Source: an uncultured Porphyromonadaceae bacterium (GTDB taxonomy: Bacteria; Bacteroidota; Bacteroidia; Bacteroidales; Muribaculaceae). From it: a DNA stretch of 28,311 nt. The stretch is from positions 1 through 28,311 of the forward strand of contig CAMVDK010000005.1 of assembly GCA_947166165.1 (NCBI GenBank), written 5' to 3'. Positions 15,853-24,970 of the stretch are shown here, piece after piece. The position numbers were made by a program, and so were the translations under genes. The notes below the pieces were generated by a model. That model had not been told where the DNA came from and searched no databases. It saw only the letters and a program-made list of their open reading frames with translations. Each line of letters opens with the position of its first letter. Position 1 is the first letter of the stretch.

Positions 15853-18072
15853 ATGACCCGACTCACCGCCATCCTACTCACTTGCATCGCCCTGTGCGCC
15901 ACGGCTCAGGCACGCTCGCTCACCAGCCACGTGAACCCTCTGGTGGGCACCGCCCTGAAGGGCGAGGGCGGCACGGCCCCCTTCGTGGGACCGCCGCACG
16001 CCATGACCAAGCTCACCGCGCAGACGCGCGAGAACAAGATGGGTACCATGGCCTATGTATACGACGACAGCTGCCTGCAAGGGTTGCTGGCCAGCCACCA
16101 GCCCACGGTGTGGATGGGCGACTACGGCTACGTGAGCCTGATGCCGCAGCAAGGCACACGCGTGCTCACGCTGCCCCACGAGCGGCAGCTGCCGCTCGAC
16201 CACAGCCGCGAGCACGCCGCGCCCCACCGCTACAGCGTCGACCTGCGCTCGCAGCAGGGCAAGCCGCTGCGCGCCGAGGTGGCCGCGAGCAGCCGCTGCG
16301 CGCTGCTGCGCTTCACCTTCGACGCCGACCCCCACTCGCGCATCATTGTGCAAGGCATCAACCTGAATGCCGACTTAGCCGGCTGGTGCAACGACTACGG
16401 CCCGCGCCTGGCCACTCTGCAGGGATGGGTGCGCATCGATGCCGAGCGTGGCGAGATTGTGGGCTACAACCCCGACCGCCAGTCGGCGCAGCTGGGGCCC
16501 GCGCTTAGCAACTTCAACGGCTACTTCGTCATCCGCTTCGACCGCCCCATCACGGCCTTCGGCACCTGGAGCGGCACCGATGTGCACCCCGGCGCCACCG
16601 AGCAGCACGGCACACGCATGGGTGCCTATGTCGAGTTCGCCACCCCCCGCCGCACCACCGTCACAGCGCAGCTGGCCACGTCGTTCATCAGTGTGGAGCA
16701 AGCCCGCGCCAACCTGGCCCAGGAGCTGCCCGGCTTCGACCTCGAGGCGCTGTCGCGCACCACGCAGCAGCAATGGGAAAGCAAGCTGTCGAAAATCAAA
16801 ATCTCCGGCGCCAGTGCCGAGCAGATGGCGGTCTTCTACACAGCCCTCTACCACTGCTACCAGTTTCCGCGCGAGTTCTCGGAGGGCGGACGCTACTACA
16901 GCGCCTTCGACGACCGCGTGCACAGCGGCACGAGCCACAACGACTTCTCGCTGTGGGACACCTACCGCGCCCTGCACCCGCTCATGACCCTGCTCGAGCC
17001 CGCGCTCACCAGCCAGTGGATCACCTCGCTGCTGCAGATGTATGAGCAGGGCGGCTGGCTGCCCATATGGCCCAACCCCACCTACACCAACATCATGATC
17101 GGCACCCATGCCGATGCCGTGATTGCCGATGCCTACGCCAAGGGGCTGCGCGACTACGACGTGCGGCTGGCCTACCGCGCCATGCGACACAACGCCTTCG
17201 ACCCTCCCGAGTGCGACACCCTGCGCCGCTACGGCGACCGCGACCGCTGGACCGCCTTCCAAGGCCGCGCCGGAGCCACCCTTTACCACCGCCTGGGCTA
17301 CGTGGCCGACGACCGCACCGCCGAGTCGCTGTCGCGCACGCTCGAGTATGCCTTCGACGACTGGTGCGTGGCCCAGCTGGCCCGTGACCTGGGCACTCGG
17401 GCCGACTACCACCAGCTGCTAGCCTGGAGCCAGAACTGGCGCAACGTCTACAACGCCCGCGAGGGCTTCATGCTGCCGCGCCGCGCCGACGGCAGCTGGG
17501 TGGTGCTCGACGACCACAGCCGGCAGGGGCTCACCGAGGGCTCGAAGTGGACCTACCTCTTTGCCGTGCAGCACGACGTGGCCGGACTCATGCAGGCCAT
17601 GGGCGGCCCCGATGCCTTCGCCGCGATGCTCGACCGCAACTTCGCCGAGGGCCACTACCGCCACGACAACGAGCCGGGCCACCACTACATCTACCTCTAT
17701 AACTACTGCGGCCAGCCCGACAAGTGCCGGTCGCTGGTGCGCCGGCACGTGGCCGAGAACTATCACAATGCTCCAGACGGCATCAATGGCAACGACGACT
17801 GCGGCCAGATGTCGGCATGGTACCTGCTGTCGATGATGGGCTTCTATCCCGTGACTCCCGGCAGCACGCAGTATGCCCTCGGCGCCGCCCAGCTGCCGCA
17901 CATCGCCCTGCAGCTGCAGCAGCCGCGCCCCCACACGCTGCACATTGCCACCCTGGGCGATGCCTCCACCGGCCGCCTGCAGCGCGTCGAGGTCGACGGC
18001 CGTGCGCTCCCCACCCCATTCATCACCCACCAGCAGCTCATCACGGCCAAGCGCATCACCTTCTGCTACTGA
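15853..18072 (+). CDS. Glycoside hydrolase family 92 exo-alpha-mannosidase
   Basis: This 739-residue protein has a signal peptide (cleavage near ATAQA, residue 20). The GH92 opening HVNPLVGTALKGEGGTAPFV is followed by an N-terminal beta-sandwich to about residue 270, a linker, and an (alpha/alpha)6 barrel with SLWDTYRALHPL, GWLPIWPNP and IMIGTHADAVIADAYAKG. Glu562 in TEGSKWTYLF lies at the position known for the general acid, and the signature GNDDCGQMSAWYLLSMMGF carries Asp648/Asp649 that contribute to the base. Family members are calcium-dependent inverting exo-alpha-mannosidases acting on N-glycans or mannans; the linkage preference cannot be read from sequence. No lipobox is present, so it is periplasmic or secreted. 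It follows GH2 by 40 bp and probably shares its transcript; a GC-rich hairpin and a new promoter follow it. Confidence 0.96.
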   Translation: MTRLTAILLTCIALCATAQARSLTSHVNPLVGTALKGEGGTAPFVGPPHAMTKLTAQTRENKMGTMAYVYDDSCLQGLLASHQPTVWMGDYGYVSLMPQQGTRVLTLPHERQLPLDHSREHAAPHRYSVDLRSQQGKPLRAEVAASSRCALLRFTFDADPHSRIIVQGINLNADLAGWCNDYGPRLATLQGWVRIDAERGEIVGYNPDRQSAQLGPALSNFNGYFVIRFDRPITAFGTWSGTDVHPGATEQHGTRMGAYVEFATPRRTTVTAQLATSFISVEQARANLAQELPGFDLEALSRTTQQQWESKLSKIKISGASAEQMAVFYTALYHCYQFPREFSEGGRYYSAFDDRVHSGTSHNDFSLWDTYRALHPLMTLLEPALTSQWITSLLQMYEQGGWLPIWPNPTYTNIMIGTHADAVIADAYAKGLRDYDVRLAYRAMRHNAFDPPECDTLRRYGDRDRWTAFQGRAGATLYHRLGYVADDRTAESLSRTLEYAFDDWCVAQLARDLGTRADYHQLLAWSQNWRNVYNAREGFMLPRRADGSWVVLDDHSRQGLTEGSKWTYLFAVQHDVAGLMQAMGGPDAFAAMLDRNFAEGHYRHDNEPGHHYIYLYNYCGQPDKCRSLVRRHVAENYHNAPDGINGNDDCGQMSAWYLLSMMGFYPVTPGSTQYALGAAQLPHIALQLQQPRPHTLHIATLGDASTGRLQRVEVDGRALPTPFITHQQLITAKRITFCY

Positions 18073-18086
18073 GCCGCAGGCAGCAC

Positions 18087-18144
18087 GCAGGCGCCGCTGC
18101 CCGCCCGTCCACACCATTCTCGACGGCGATGCAGCGGCGCCTGC
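18087..18144 (+). other. GC-rich 14-bp inverted repeat after GH92 (possible attenuator or RNA-stabilising hairpin)
   Basis: GCAGGCGCCGCTGC (18087-18100) is exactly complementary to GCAGCGGCGCCTGC (18131-18144), with a 30-nt loop. It begins 14 bp after the GH92 stop. No T-run follows, so it is not a standard intrinsic terminator. It may protect the 3' end of the GH2-GH92 message or reduce read-through into the SusCD part of the arm. Confidence 0.6.
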
Positions 18145-18180
18145 ACGGCTAAAACTCATGGCTTGGAGGCAGTTGAGCCG

Positions 18181-18239
18181 AAGTTGCTATTTTTTGGGCA
18201 GTGCGTGCCATTGGGTGTGATGGCCAGTGGCTAATTTTG
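18181..18239 (+). promoter_or_regulatory. Predicted promoter and shared upstream element driving alpha-galactosidase-TIG/NHL-SusC-SusD
   Basis: TAATTTTG at 18232-18239 matches the -7 box TAnnTTTG and is preceded at an 18-bp spacing by TTG (18211-18213), a partial -33 box. The 18-bp element AAGTTGCTATTTTTTGGG at 18181-18198 is 15/18 identical to the one upstream of the HTCS promoter, and its TTTTTTG ends 35 bp before the -7 box. Transcription would begin near 18246, after the upstream in-frame ATG at 18244, which supports translation from 18301. Confidence 0.58.
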
Positions 18240-18300
18240 CAGCGTGACCGGCAGCCCCTCTGCACCCGCAGCGCGGCATGCCACAAAACCTGCCCCAACG

Positions 18301-20424
18301 ATGAAACACAACTCGATTCTACTGCCCGCCATGCTGCTGGCCGCGCTGAGCGTGGCGCCGGCAGCCACGGTGCCGGCACAGGCCGCCGAGGTGGCCTACG
18401 GAAAATGGACGGTGCGCTACGACGAAGCAGCGCACAGCATCACGCTGCTCAAAGACGGCTCGCCGGTACTCACCGAGGTGAGCTCCCGCTTCAAATATGG
18501 CGGCACTGTGTACCAAACGTCGAGCTACGGCTCGGGCGGCACGCTGCAGCAGGCGCCGCTCGCCGACGCGGTGGGCACCGGCAAGCGGCTGACAATCACC
18601 TACAACGGCCCCTCGGCCTCGCTGCCGGTGGTTGAGCAGAACTACTACCTCTATGCCGATGCCGACTATGTGCTCACCGACGTGGTGATGCGCATGCCCG
18701 GCGGTGGCCGGCTCGAGAGCAACTACATCGCCCCGGTGTTCAGCGAGGCGAAGAACCTATTCCTGCCCCAAGATGCCAACAACCGGTTCTTGACCGTCCC
18801 CTTCGACAACGACGGCTTTGTGACCTATGGCAGCTATCCGCTGAGCCGCGCCTCGAGCACGACCACCGGAGCCGTGGGGCGCTTTGCCCGCGACTCAATC
18901 TCGTTTGAGGTGACGGCGGTGTTCAACGGCGTCACGCCGCAGGGCCTGGTGATTGGGTCGGTGACCCACGACACATGGAAGTCGGCCGTCAGGCTCACGG
19001 GCAGCCCGCTCAGCCAGGGCCACCTGTCGCGGCTCGAGTGCTTCAGCGGCGTGACCCATGCCGCCACGCGCGACGAGCACGACGGCCGCCTGCAGCCCCA
19101 CGGCGCCGTGCGCGGCACCGAGGTGCGCTCGGCGCGCATGATGGTGGGCCTGTTCGACGACTGGCGAACGGGCATGGAGACCTACGGCGAGGTGAACAAC
19201 GCCCTGGCGCCGCGCCGCGAGCTCGACGTGCGCTCGATATGGGGCTGGAACAGCTGGGGCGGCATGGAGAAGAACTGCAACTACGAGGGCGTGCTCACGG
19301 TGTCCGACTTCATCAAGAACCGCCTGCAGGACCGCGGCCACTTCGCCCCGGGCGGAGTGATCTACGTGGGCCTCGACTCGTGGGACAACATGAACTGGGA
19401 CGAGCGCAAGCGCTTTGTGGAGCGCTGCAAGGCCAACGGCCAGGAAGCCGGCATCTACTGGACGCCGTGGAACGACTGGATAGGGTCGGACAGCCGCGCC
19501 GTGGAGGGCAACAACGGCTACACCTACGCCCAGACGCGCCTCAAGGTGGGCGGCCGCGTGCACACCGGCCGTGTGGACCCCACAGCTCCGGCCACCATCT
19601 CGCGCATCAACTACTACATCGACAAATTCAAGCAGTGCGGCTTCAAATACATCAAGCTCGACTTTGTGAACCTGGGCGCGCAAGAGGCCGACGCGTTCTA
19701 CAACCCCGAGGTGACCACCGGCATCCAGGCCTATAACTACGGCATGCGCTACCTGCGCGAGCGCTGCGGCGACGACATCATCCTCGACCTGTCGATTTCG
19801 CCGCTCTTCCCGGCCAACCATGCCGACGCCCGCCGCATCAGCTGCGACGCCTGGGGCGAGATGTGGCACACAAGCTACATGATGAACAGCTACTCGTTCG
19901 GCTGGTGGCTGAACCGCGTCTACTCGTTCAACGACCCCGACCACCTGGTGATGGGCAACCGCAGCGAGGCCGAGAACATCTCGCGCGTCACCACGGCCAT
20001 CGTGACCAGCTACTGCATTCTGGGCGACAACCTGAGCACGGCCGGCTCGGCTATTGGCGACAAGGGGTCGCAGGAGCGCGCAGCCAAATATTTCACCTAC
20101 GAGCGCATCAACGACCTGATTGACATGCGGCTCAACTTCCGGCCGGCCTACGGCCACAAGCTCTCGGGCGTGAACAACTCGGTAGACCTGTTCACCGCCG
20201 AGGCCGACGACAGCTACGTGATTGTGCACTTCAACTACGGCATGGGCAACAAGAACGTGGAGCTCGACCTGGCCGAACTGGGCATCGACACCGCAGCCAT
20301 CGATGCCGGCCGCAGCGTGGAGTGCTGGAGCGGCGAAGCCGCCAACCTGCAACAGGGCAAACTCGTGTACACCTCGCCCAACGACCGCGCGCGCGTGTTC
20401 CGACTTTATAAGCAAAACCACTGA
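18301..20424 (+). CDS. Clan GH-D (GH27/GH36-related) alpha-galactosidase-like enzyme, exported
   Basis: This 707-residue protein has a signal peptide ending near VPAQA (about residue 28). The N-terminal half (to about 300) is a beta-rich domain. The catalytic barrel begins with the clan hallmark IWGWNSWGGME and contains GVIYVGLDSWDN. FKYIKLDFVNLG carries the likely nucleophile Asp454, and ARRISCDAWGEMWH carries Asp516 as acid/base in the R-I-S-x-D pattern. FNDPDHLVMG and the C-terminal beta domain complete the expected architecture. Clan GH-D members are retaining alpha-galactosidases or alpha-N-acetylgalactosaminidases; the choice between these is open. The Met at 18301 is chosen over 18244 because the signal peptide starts there and the predicted transcription start lies between them. 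It opens the second transcript of the plus arm, 30 bp before the TIG/NHL gene. Confidence 0.85.
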   Translation: MKHNSILLPAMLLAALSVAPAATVPAQAAEVAYGKWTVRYDEAAHSITLLKDGSPVLTEVSSRFKYGGTVYQTSSYGSGGTLQQAPLADAVGTGKRLTITYNGPSASLPVVEQNYYLYADADYVLTDVVMRMPGGGRLESNYIAPVFSEAKNLFLPQDANNRFLTVPFDNDGFVTYGSYPLSRASSTTTGAVGRFARDSISFEVTAVFNGVTPQGLVIGSVTHDTWKSAVRLTGSPLSQGHLSRLECFSGVTHAATRDEHDGRLQPHGAVRGTEVRSARMMVGLFDDWRTGMETYGEVNNALAPRRELDVRSIWGWNSWGGMEKNCNYEGVLTVSDFIKNRLQDRGHFAPGGVIYVGLDSWDNMNWDERKRFVERCKANGQEAGIYWTPWNDWIGSDSRAVEGNNGYTYAQTRLKVGGRVHTGRVDPTAPATISRINYYIDKFKQCGFKYIKLDFVNLGAQEADAFYNPEVTTGIQAYNYGMRYLRERCGDDIILDLSISPLFPANHADARRISCDAWGEMWHTSYMMNSYSFGWWLNRVYSFNDPDHLVMGNRSEAENISRVTTAIVTSYCILGDNLSTAGSAIGDKGSQERAAKYFTYERINDLIDMRLNFRPAYGHKLSGVNNSVDLFTAEADDSYVIVHFNYGMGNKNVELDLAELGIDTAAIDAGRSVECWSGEAANLQQGKLVYTSPNDRARVFRLYKQNH

Positions 20425-20454
20425 CCATTGACAATCATCAATAAACCAACTCAT

Positions 20455-21786
20455 ATGCGAAAACCCAACTTTACTCAACTTGCCTCGATGGTGGCAGCGC
20501 TGGCGCTGCTGCTGGCAGCGGGTGCGTGCAGCGACGAGAAGGAAGCGTCCTACGCTCCCCACGACGCCAACCAGCCCATCACGCTCACCGACTACTACCC
20601 CACCTCGGGCGGCGTGGCCACAAAGGTGATCCTCAACGGCCACAACTTCGGCACCGATGCCGACCAGGTGAAGGTGTTCTTCAACGACAAAGAGGCCGCG
20701 GTGATCGAGGCCATCGGCGACAAAATCTACGCCATCTGCCCGCGCAAGCCGGGCGACGGCGACGAGAACAACATCGTGCAGTGCCGCGTGGCGGTGCAAA
20801 TCGGCGACAAGCGCGTGGAGTATCCCACCCCGTTCGCCTACCAAATCCAGACGGTGGTCACCACCGTGTGCGGCATCCTGGGCGCGCCCGACGACGTGAT
20901 TACGGGCAACCTGGCGCAGACGTCGATGCCATGCGTGACCTATCTGGCCGTCGACAAAGACAACAACATCTTCGCCAGCCTGCGCAACCGCAACAACTAC
21001 TATCACGAGAACAAAGTGATTCTCGTGAACGAGGACGAAGACATGAGCCGCCTGCTCATCCCCGACACCGGCGCGCCGCTCAACCAGCCCTGCATGCTCG
21101 ACGACGGCAAGACGGTCTACATTCCCACCGACAACGGTCTGGAATACTGGACGATGTCGAGCGAGAACATGTGGAGCCCGATCAAGCAGCAGATGAAGCC
21201 CAACACCGGCGAGACCATCACCATCGACTTCAAGCACTCGTTTGCCATGTGCACGGCCGACGGCTTCATGTACATCCGCGCCAAGAATGGCATCCTCTTC
21301 CGCGTGCAGCCCGAGACGGGGCTCACCACGCAGGTAGCCAACGGCCTGATGAGCGGCAGCGACTCCTACATGGCCTTCAGCCGCAAGAACCCGCAGCTGC
21401 TCTACCTGGCCTACACCAACAACCACTGCGTGTACACCTACAACATCCGCACCGGCGAGCACAAGCTGCTGGCGGGCATCTCCGGCCAGCCGGGCTACAT
21501 CGACGGCATCGGCGCGGCAGCCATGTTCAACGAGCCGCGGCAGCTCATCCTCGACGAGAACGACGACATGTATATCGCCGACACCAACAACCACATCATC
21601 CGCAAGGTGACACCCGACGGCAAGGTGAGCACCGTGATTGGCCAGCCCGGCAAGTCGGGCTACCAAGACGGTAGCCCCGAAGACGCCCTGTTCAACCGCC
21701 CGTTCGGCGTGTGCATCAACCAAGACGGCATCATCTACATCGGCGACTACGAGAACCAGTGCATCCGCCGCCTGGCCATCGAGTGA
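20455..21786 (+). CDS. IPT/TIG and NHL-repeat surface lipoprotein
   Basis: This 443-residue protein has a lipoprotein signal peptide with lipobox LAAGAC and Ser-Asp after the Cys. An IPT/TIG immunoglobulin-like domain follows (about 40-130: ITLTDYYPTSGGVATKVILNG, in two pieces, then VKVFFNDKEA and AICPRKPG). The remainder is an NHL-type beta-propeller with blades such as VTYLAVDKDNNIFAS, FNEPRQLILDENDDMYIAD, NNHIIRKVTPDG and FNRPFGVCINQDGIIYIGD. No catalytic residues were recognised. Its place directly before SusC (44-bp gap) is where surface glycan-binding proteins are often encoded, so binding or presenting the glycan at the outer membrane is the likely job. The ATG at 20455 is preferred to 20428 because it directly precedes the charged signal n-region (MRKPNF). 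Confidence 0.85.
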   Translation: MRKPNFTQLASMVAALALLLAAGACSDEKEASYAPHDANQPITLTDYYPTSGGVATKVILNGHNFGTDADQVKVFFNDKEAAVIEAIGDKIYAICPRKPGDGDENNIVQCRVAVQIGDKRVEYPTPFAYQIQTVVTTVCGILGAPDDVITGNLAQTSMPCVTYLAVDKDNNIFASLRNRNNYYHENKVILVNEDEDMSRLLIPDTGAPLNQPCMLDDGKTVYIPTDNGLEYWTMSSENMWSPIKQQMKPNTGETITIDFKHSFAMCTADGFMYIRAKNGILFRVQPETGLTTQVANGLMSGSDSYMAFSRKNPQLLYLAYTNNHCVYTYNIRTGEHKLLAGISGQPGYIDGIGAAAMFNEPRQLILDENDDMYIADTNNHIIRKVTPDGKVSTVIGQPGKSGYQDGSPEDALFNRPFGVCINQDGIIYIGDYENQCIRRLAIE

Positions 21787-21830
21787 GCGCCACGACACAT
21801 TCCAGTAACCTAGACACATCTATCCGAAAT

Positions 21831-24800
21831 ATGAAAAAGATATTTACCCTGATTCTGTTGCTGTCTGCCGCGCTCGCCGCCATGGCGCAGCAACTCACGG
21901 TGTCCGGCACGGTGCTCGACGAGACGGGCGAGACGTTTCCCGGCGTGGTGGTCTTTGCCAAAGACCGCCCCGGTGCCGGCACAGCCACCGATGCCGACGG
22001 CAAGTTCACCATCAAGGTGAGCAAAAACGACGTGCTCGTGTTCTCGTTCGTCGGCTATGAGAAACAAGAAATCGCCATCACCAACAACGAGTCCGACCTG
22101 GTGGTGAACATGGCCATGAGTTCGCAGATGCTGCAGGAGACGGTGGTCGTCGGCCTGGGCCGGCAGCGCAAAATCAGCACCGTGGGCGCCATCACGGCCG
22201 TCAACACCAAAGACCTGCAGGCACCGGCCACCAACATAGTGAACATGCTCGGCGGACGTGTGCCCGGCGTGATTTCAATCCAGCGCAGCGGCGAGCCGGG
22301 CAAAAACATCTCGGAGTTCTGGGTGCGCGGCATCGGCACCTTCGGTGCCAACAGCAGCGCGCTGGTGCTCATCGACGGCCTGGAGGGCAACCTGAGCGAA
22401 ATCGACCCCGCCGACATCGAGTCGTTCTCGGTGCTCAAGGACGCGTCGGCAACGGCCGTCTACGGCGTGCGAGGCGCCAACGGCGTGGTGCTAGTGACCA
22501 CCAAGCGAGGCACCGCCGACCGGCTGCAAATCACCGGGCGCGCCAACTTCACGGTGTCGCACCTGACGCACATGCCCGAGTATCTGGGCTCGTATGAGTA
22601 CGCCAAGCTGGCCAACGAGGCCCGCGCCGTGCGCGGCAACCTGCCCCTGTACAGCGACATCGAGCTCGACCTGATCAAATATCACCTCGATCCCGACCTG
22701 TATCCCGACGTCGACTGGCAGAAGGAACTGCTGCACAAGAACTCGTTCTCGCAGACCTACTTCATCAACGCCCGCGGCGGCGGCAGCCTGGCGCGCTACT
22801 ACCTGAGCCTGGGCACGAGCTACGAGAGTGCCGCCTACCGCCAGGACAAGAGCTCGAAATACTCTACCAGCGTGGGCTACCGCACCATCAACTACCGCGC
22901 CAACCTCGACATCAACCTGACCAAGACCACTCAGCTCTACTTCGGAGCCGACGGTTTTGTGTCGATCAAGAAGGAGCCGGGCAACAACGACACCGACGCC
23001 CTGTGGGCCACGCAGCGCAACCTGACTCCCATCACCATCCCCACCAAGTACTCCACCGGCCAGCTGCCGGCCTATGGCGCCAACAACGCCTACTCGCCCT
23101 ACGTGATGCTCAACAACACGGGCATGACCAACATACGCCACTTCCGCGGCAAGGCCACGCTCGAAATCAAGCAGGACCTGTCGATGATCACCGAAGGCCT
23201 CAAGCTGCGCGCCCAGGGAGCCTACGACAACTCGTCGAACCTGAAGGAAATCCGCTCCATCCTGCCCGAGATGTACTACGCCTCGACGCGCAAGTACACC
23301 GGCGAGCTGGGCATCGTCAAGCGCGTGGACGCTCAGCCGGCCACCTACCGCCACGAAGACGCGCAATACTACAAATGGCACTTCGAGGCCACGGCCACGT
23401 GGGACCGCATCTTCCGCGAAGACCACCGCCTGGGCGTGCTGGCCTACTACTACATGAGCAGCGAGCAGACCATGAACGGCGACATCGACGCGCGCGATGC
23501 CACGCTGCGCAGCATGTATGCCATACCCATCCGCTACCAGGGTGTGTCGGGCCGCATCACCTATGGCCTCAAGGACACCTACTTCATGGACCTGAACTTC
23601 GGCTATACCGGCTCGGAGAACTTCCAGGCAGGCCACCGCTTCGGCTTCTTCCCGTCGGTGGGACTGGGCTGGGTGCCCACGAGCTACAACTGGGTGCGCG
23701 AAAAGATGCCCTGGCTTAGCTTCCTGAAGCTGCGCGCCTCGTATGGCACGGTGGGCAACGACCGCCTGACCGACGAGCGCTTCCCCTACCTGACGCTGAT
23801 GCAGGTGTCGGGCGGTGGCGGCGGCTGGGGCAGCACCAACGGCTACATCACCGAGGAGCGCGTGGGAGCCGACAACCTGCGCTGGGAGCGCGCCAAGAAG
23901 GCCGACATCGGCATCGAGGGGCGACTGTTCAACGACCGCCTGGAGTTTGTGCTCGACGTGTTCCGCGACCAGCGCGACGGCATCTACCAGCGCCGCTCGC
24001 AGATTCCGGGCTACGCCGGCCTGATGCAGATGCCCTTCGGCAACGTGGGACGCATGAAGAGCTACGGCTCCGACGGCAACTTCTCCTACCGCCACAACTT
24101 CGGCAAAGACTGGTCGCTCACCGTGCGCGGCAACTTCACCTACTCGGCCAACAAGGTCGAAAACTGGGAGCAGGCCGAGCAGCCCTACGACTACCAGAAC
24201 TACACGGGCTACGTGAACAACGCCTTCAGGGGCTACATCGCCCTGGGGCTGTTCCGCGACGAGCAAGACGTCAAGCAGAGCCCGCGCCAGACCTTCGGCA
24301 CCTACATGCCGGGCGACATCAAGTACAAGGACGTGAACGGCGACGGCCTGATCGACGAAGACGACAAGGTGCCCCTGTCGTATCCCAACTACCCGAAACT
24401 CATGTACGGCTTCGGCTTCGAGGCGCAGTGGAAGCAGCTCACGCTCGGCGTGCTGTTCAAAGGCACGGGCAACACCGACTACTACTACGTCAACGGCACC
24501 ACCAACGGCCAGGGCTACATCCCCTTCTACAACGGCGACACGGGCAACGTGCTCACCATTGTCGCCGACCCGGCCAACCGCTGGATTCCCGCCAGCTACT
24601 CGGGCGACCCGGCCACCGAGAACCCCAACGCGCTGTTCCCCAGGCTGAGCTACGGCCGCAACGAGAACAACACGCAGCTGTCCACCTTCTGGCATGCCAA
24701 CTCGCGCTACCTGCGACTGCAGGAAATCAACCTGAACTACCACATCGAGTCGGGCAAGTTCTTCAAGACACTGGGATTGAAGTCGATCGACGCCCAGTTC

Positions 24801-24923
24801 GTAATCTCGAACCTGGCCGTGTGGAGCCCGATGAAGCTGTGGGACCCCGAGCAGGCCGAATACAACGGCGGGGCCTACCCCATCCCCACGTCTTATGCCC
24901 TGCAGCTTTATCTCAACTTCTAA
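21831..24923 (+). CDS. SusC-family TonB-dependent outer-membrane glycan transporter
   Basis: This 1030-residue protein has a clear signal peptide (MKKIFTLILLLSAALAAMAQ). A carboxypeptidase-regulatory-like domain follows (about 22-95: LTVSGTVLDETGETFPGVVV, FVGYEKQEIAI), then a TonB-box-like segment (ETVVVGLGRQRKIS), the plug (about 115-225: VNMLGGRVPGVISIQR, VLIDGLEGNLSEIDPADIES, VLKDASATAVYGVRGANGVV) and a long beta-barrel ending in aromatic LQLYLNF, as expected for outer-membrane barrels. It imports oligosaccharides using TonB energy, together with the SusD lid encoded 47 bp downstream. The start at 21831 begins the signal peptide; the longer in-frame extension overlaps the TIG/NHL gene. An EF-hand-like DVNGDGLIDEDD near the C-terminus is common in SusC barrels. 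Length is normal for the family. Confidence 0.98.
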   Translation: MKKIFTLILLLSAALAAMAQQLTVSGTVLDETGETFPGVVVFAKDRPGAGTATDADGKFTIKVSKNDVLVFSFVGYEKQEIAITNNESDLVVNMAMSSQMLQETVVVGLGRQRKISTVGAITAVNTKDLQAPATNIVNMLGGRVPGVISIQRSGEPGKNISEFWVRGIGTFGANSSALVLIDGLEGNLSEIDPADIESFSVLKDASATAVYGVRGANGVVLVTTKRGTADRLQITGRANFTVSHLTHMPEYLGSYEYAKLANEARAVRGNLPLYSDIELDLIKYHLDPDLYPDVDWQKELLHKNSFSQTYFINARGGGSLARYYLSLGTSYESAAYRQDKSSKYSTSVGYRTINYRANLDINLTKTTQLYFGADGFVSIKKEPGNNDTDALWATQRNLTPITIPTKYSTGQLPAYGANNAYSPYVMLNNTGMTNIRHFRGKATLEIKQDLSMITEGLKLRAQGAYDNSSNLKEIRSILPEMYYASTRKYTGELGIVKRVDAQPATYRHEDAQYYKWHFEATATWDRIFREDHRLGVLAYYYMSSEQTMNGDIDARDATLRSMYAIPIRYQGVSGRITYGLKDTYFMDLNFGYTGSENFQAGHRFGFFPSVGLGWVPTSYNWVREKMPWLSFLKLRASYGTVGNDRLTDERFPYLTLMQVSGGGGGWGSTNGYITEERVGADNLRWERAKKADIGIEGRLFNDRLEFVLDVFRDQRDGIYQRRSQIPGYAGLMQMPFGNVGRMKSYGSDGNFSYRHNFGKDWSLTVRGNFTYSANKVENWEQAEQPYDYQNYTGYVNNAFRGYIALGLFRDEQDVKQSPRQTFGTYMPGDIKYKDVNGDGLIDEDDKVPLSYPNYPKLMYGFGFEAQWKQLTLGVLFKGTGNTDYYYVNGTTNGQGYIPFYNGDTGNVLTIVADPANRWIPASYSGDPATENPNALFPRLSYGRNENNTQLSTFWHANSRYLRLQEINLNYHIESGKFFKTLGLKSIDAQFVISNLAVWSPMKLWDPEQAEYNGGAYPIPTSYALQLYLNF

Positions 24924-24970
24924 CATCCAACCATTGTAGCATCTACACATAATCAGCATAACTATAGACT

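Noticed and set aside
24340..24372. Calcium-binding EF-hand/dockerin-like motif in SusC as a separate module
   Set aside because: DVNGDGLIDEDD is a usual feature of SusC barrels and not evidence of a cellulosome-like system.
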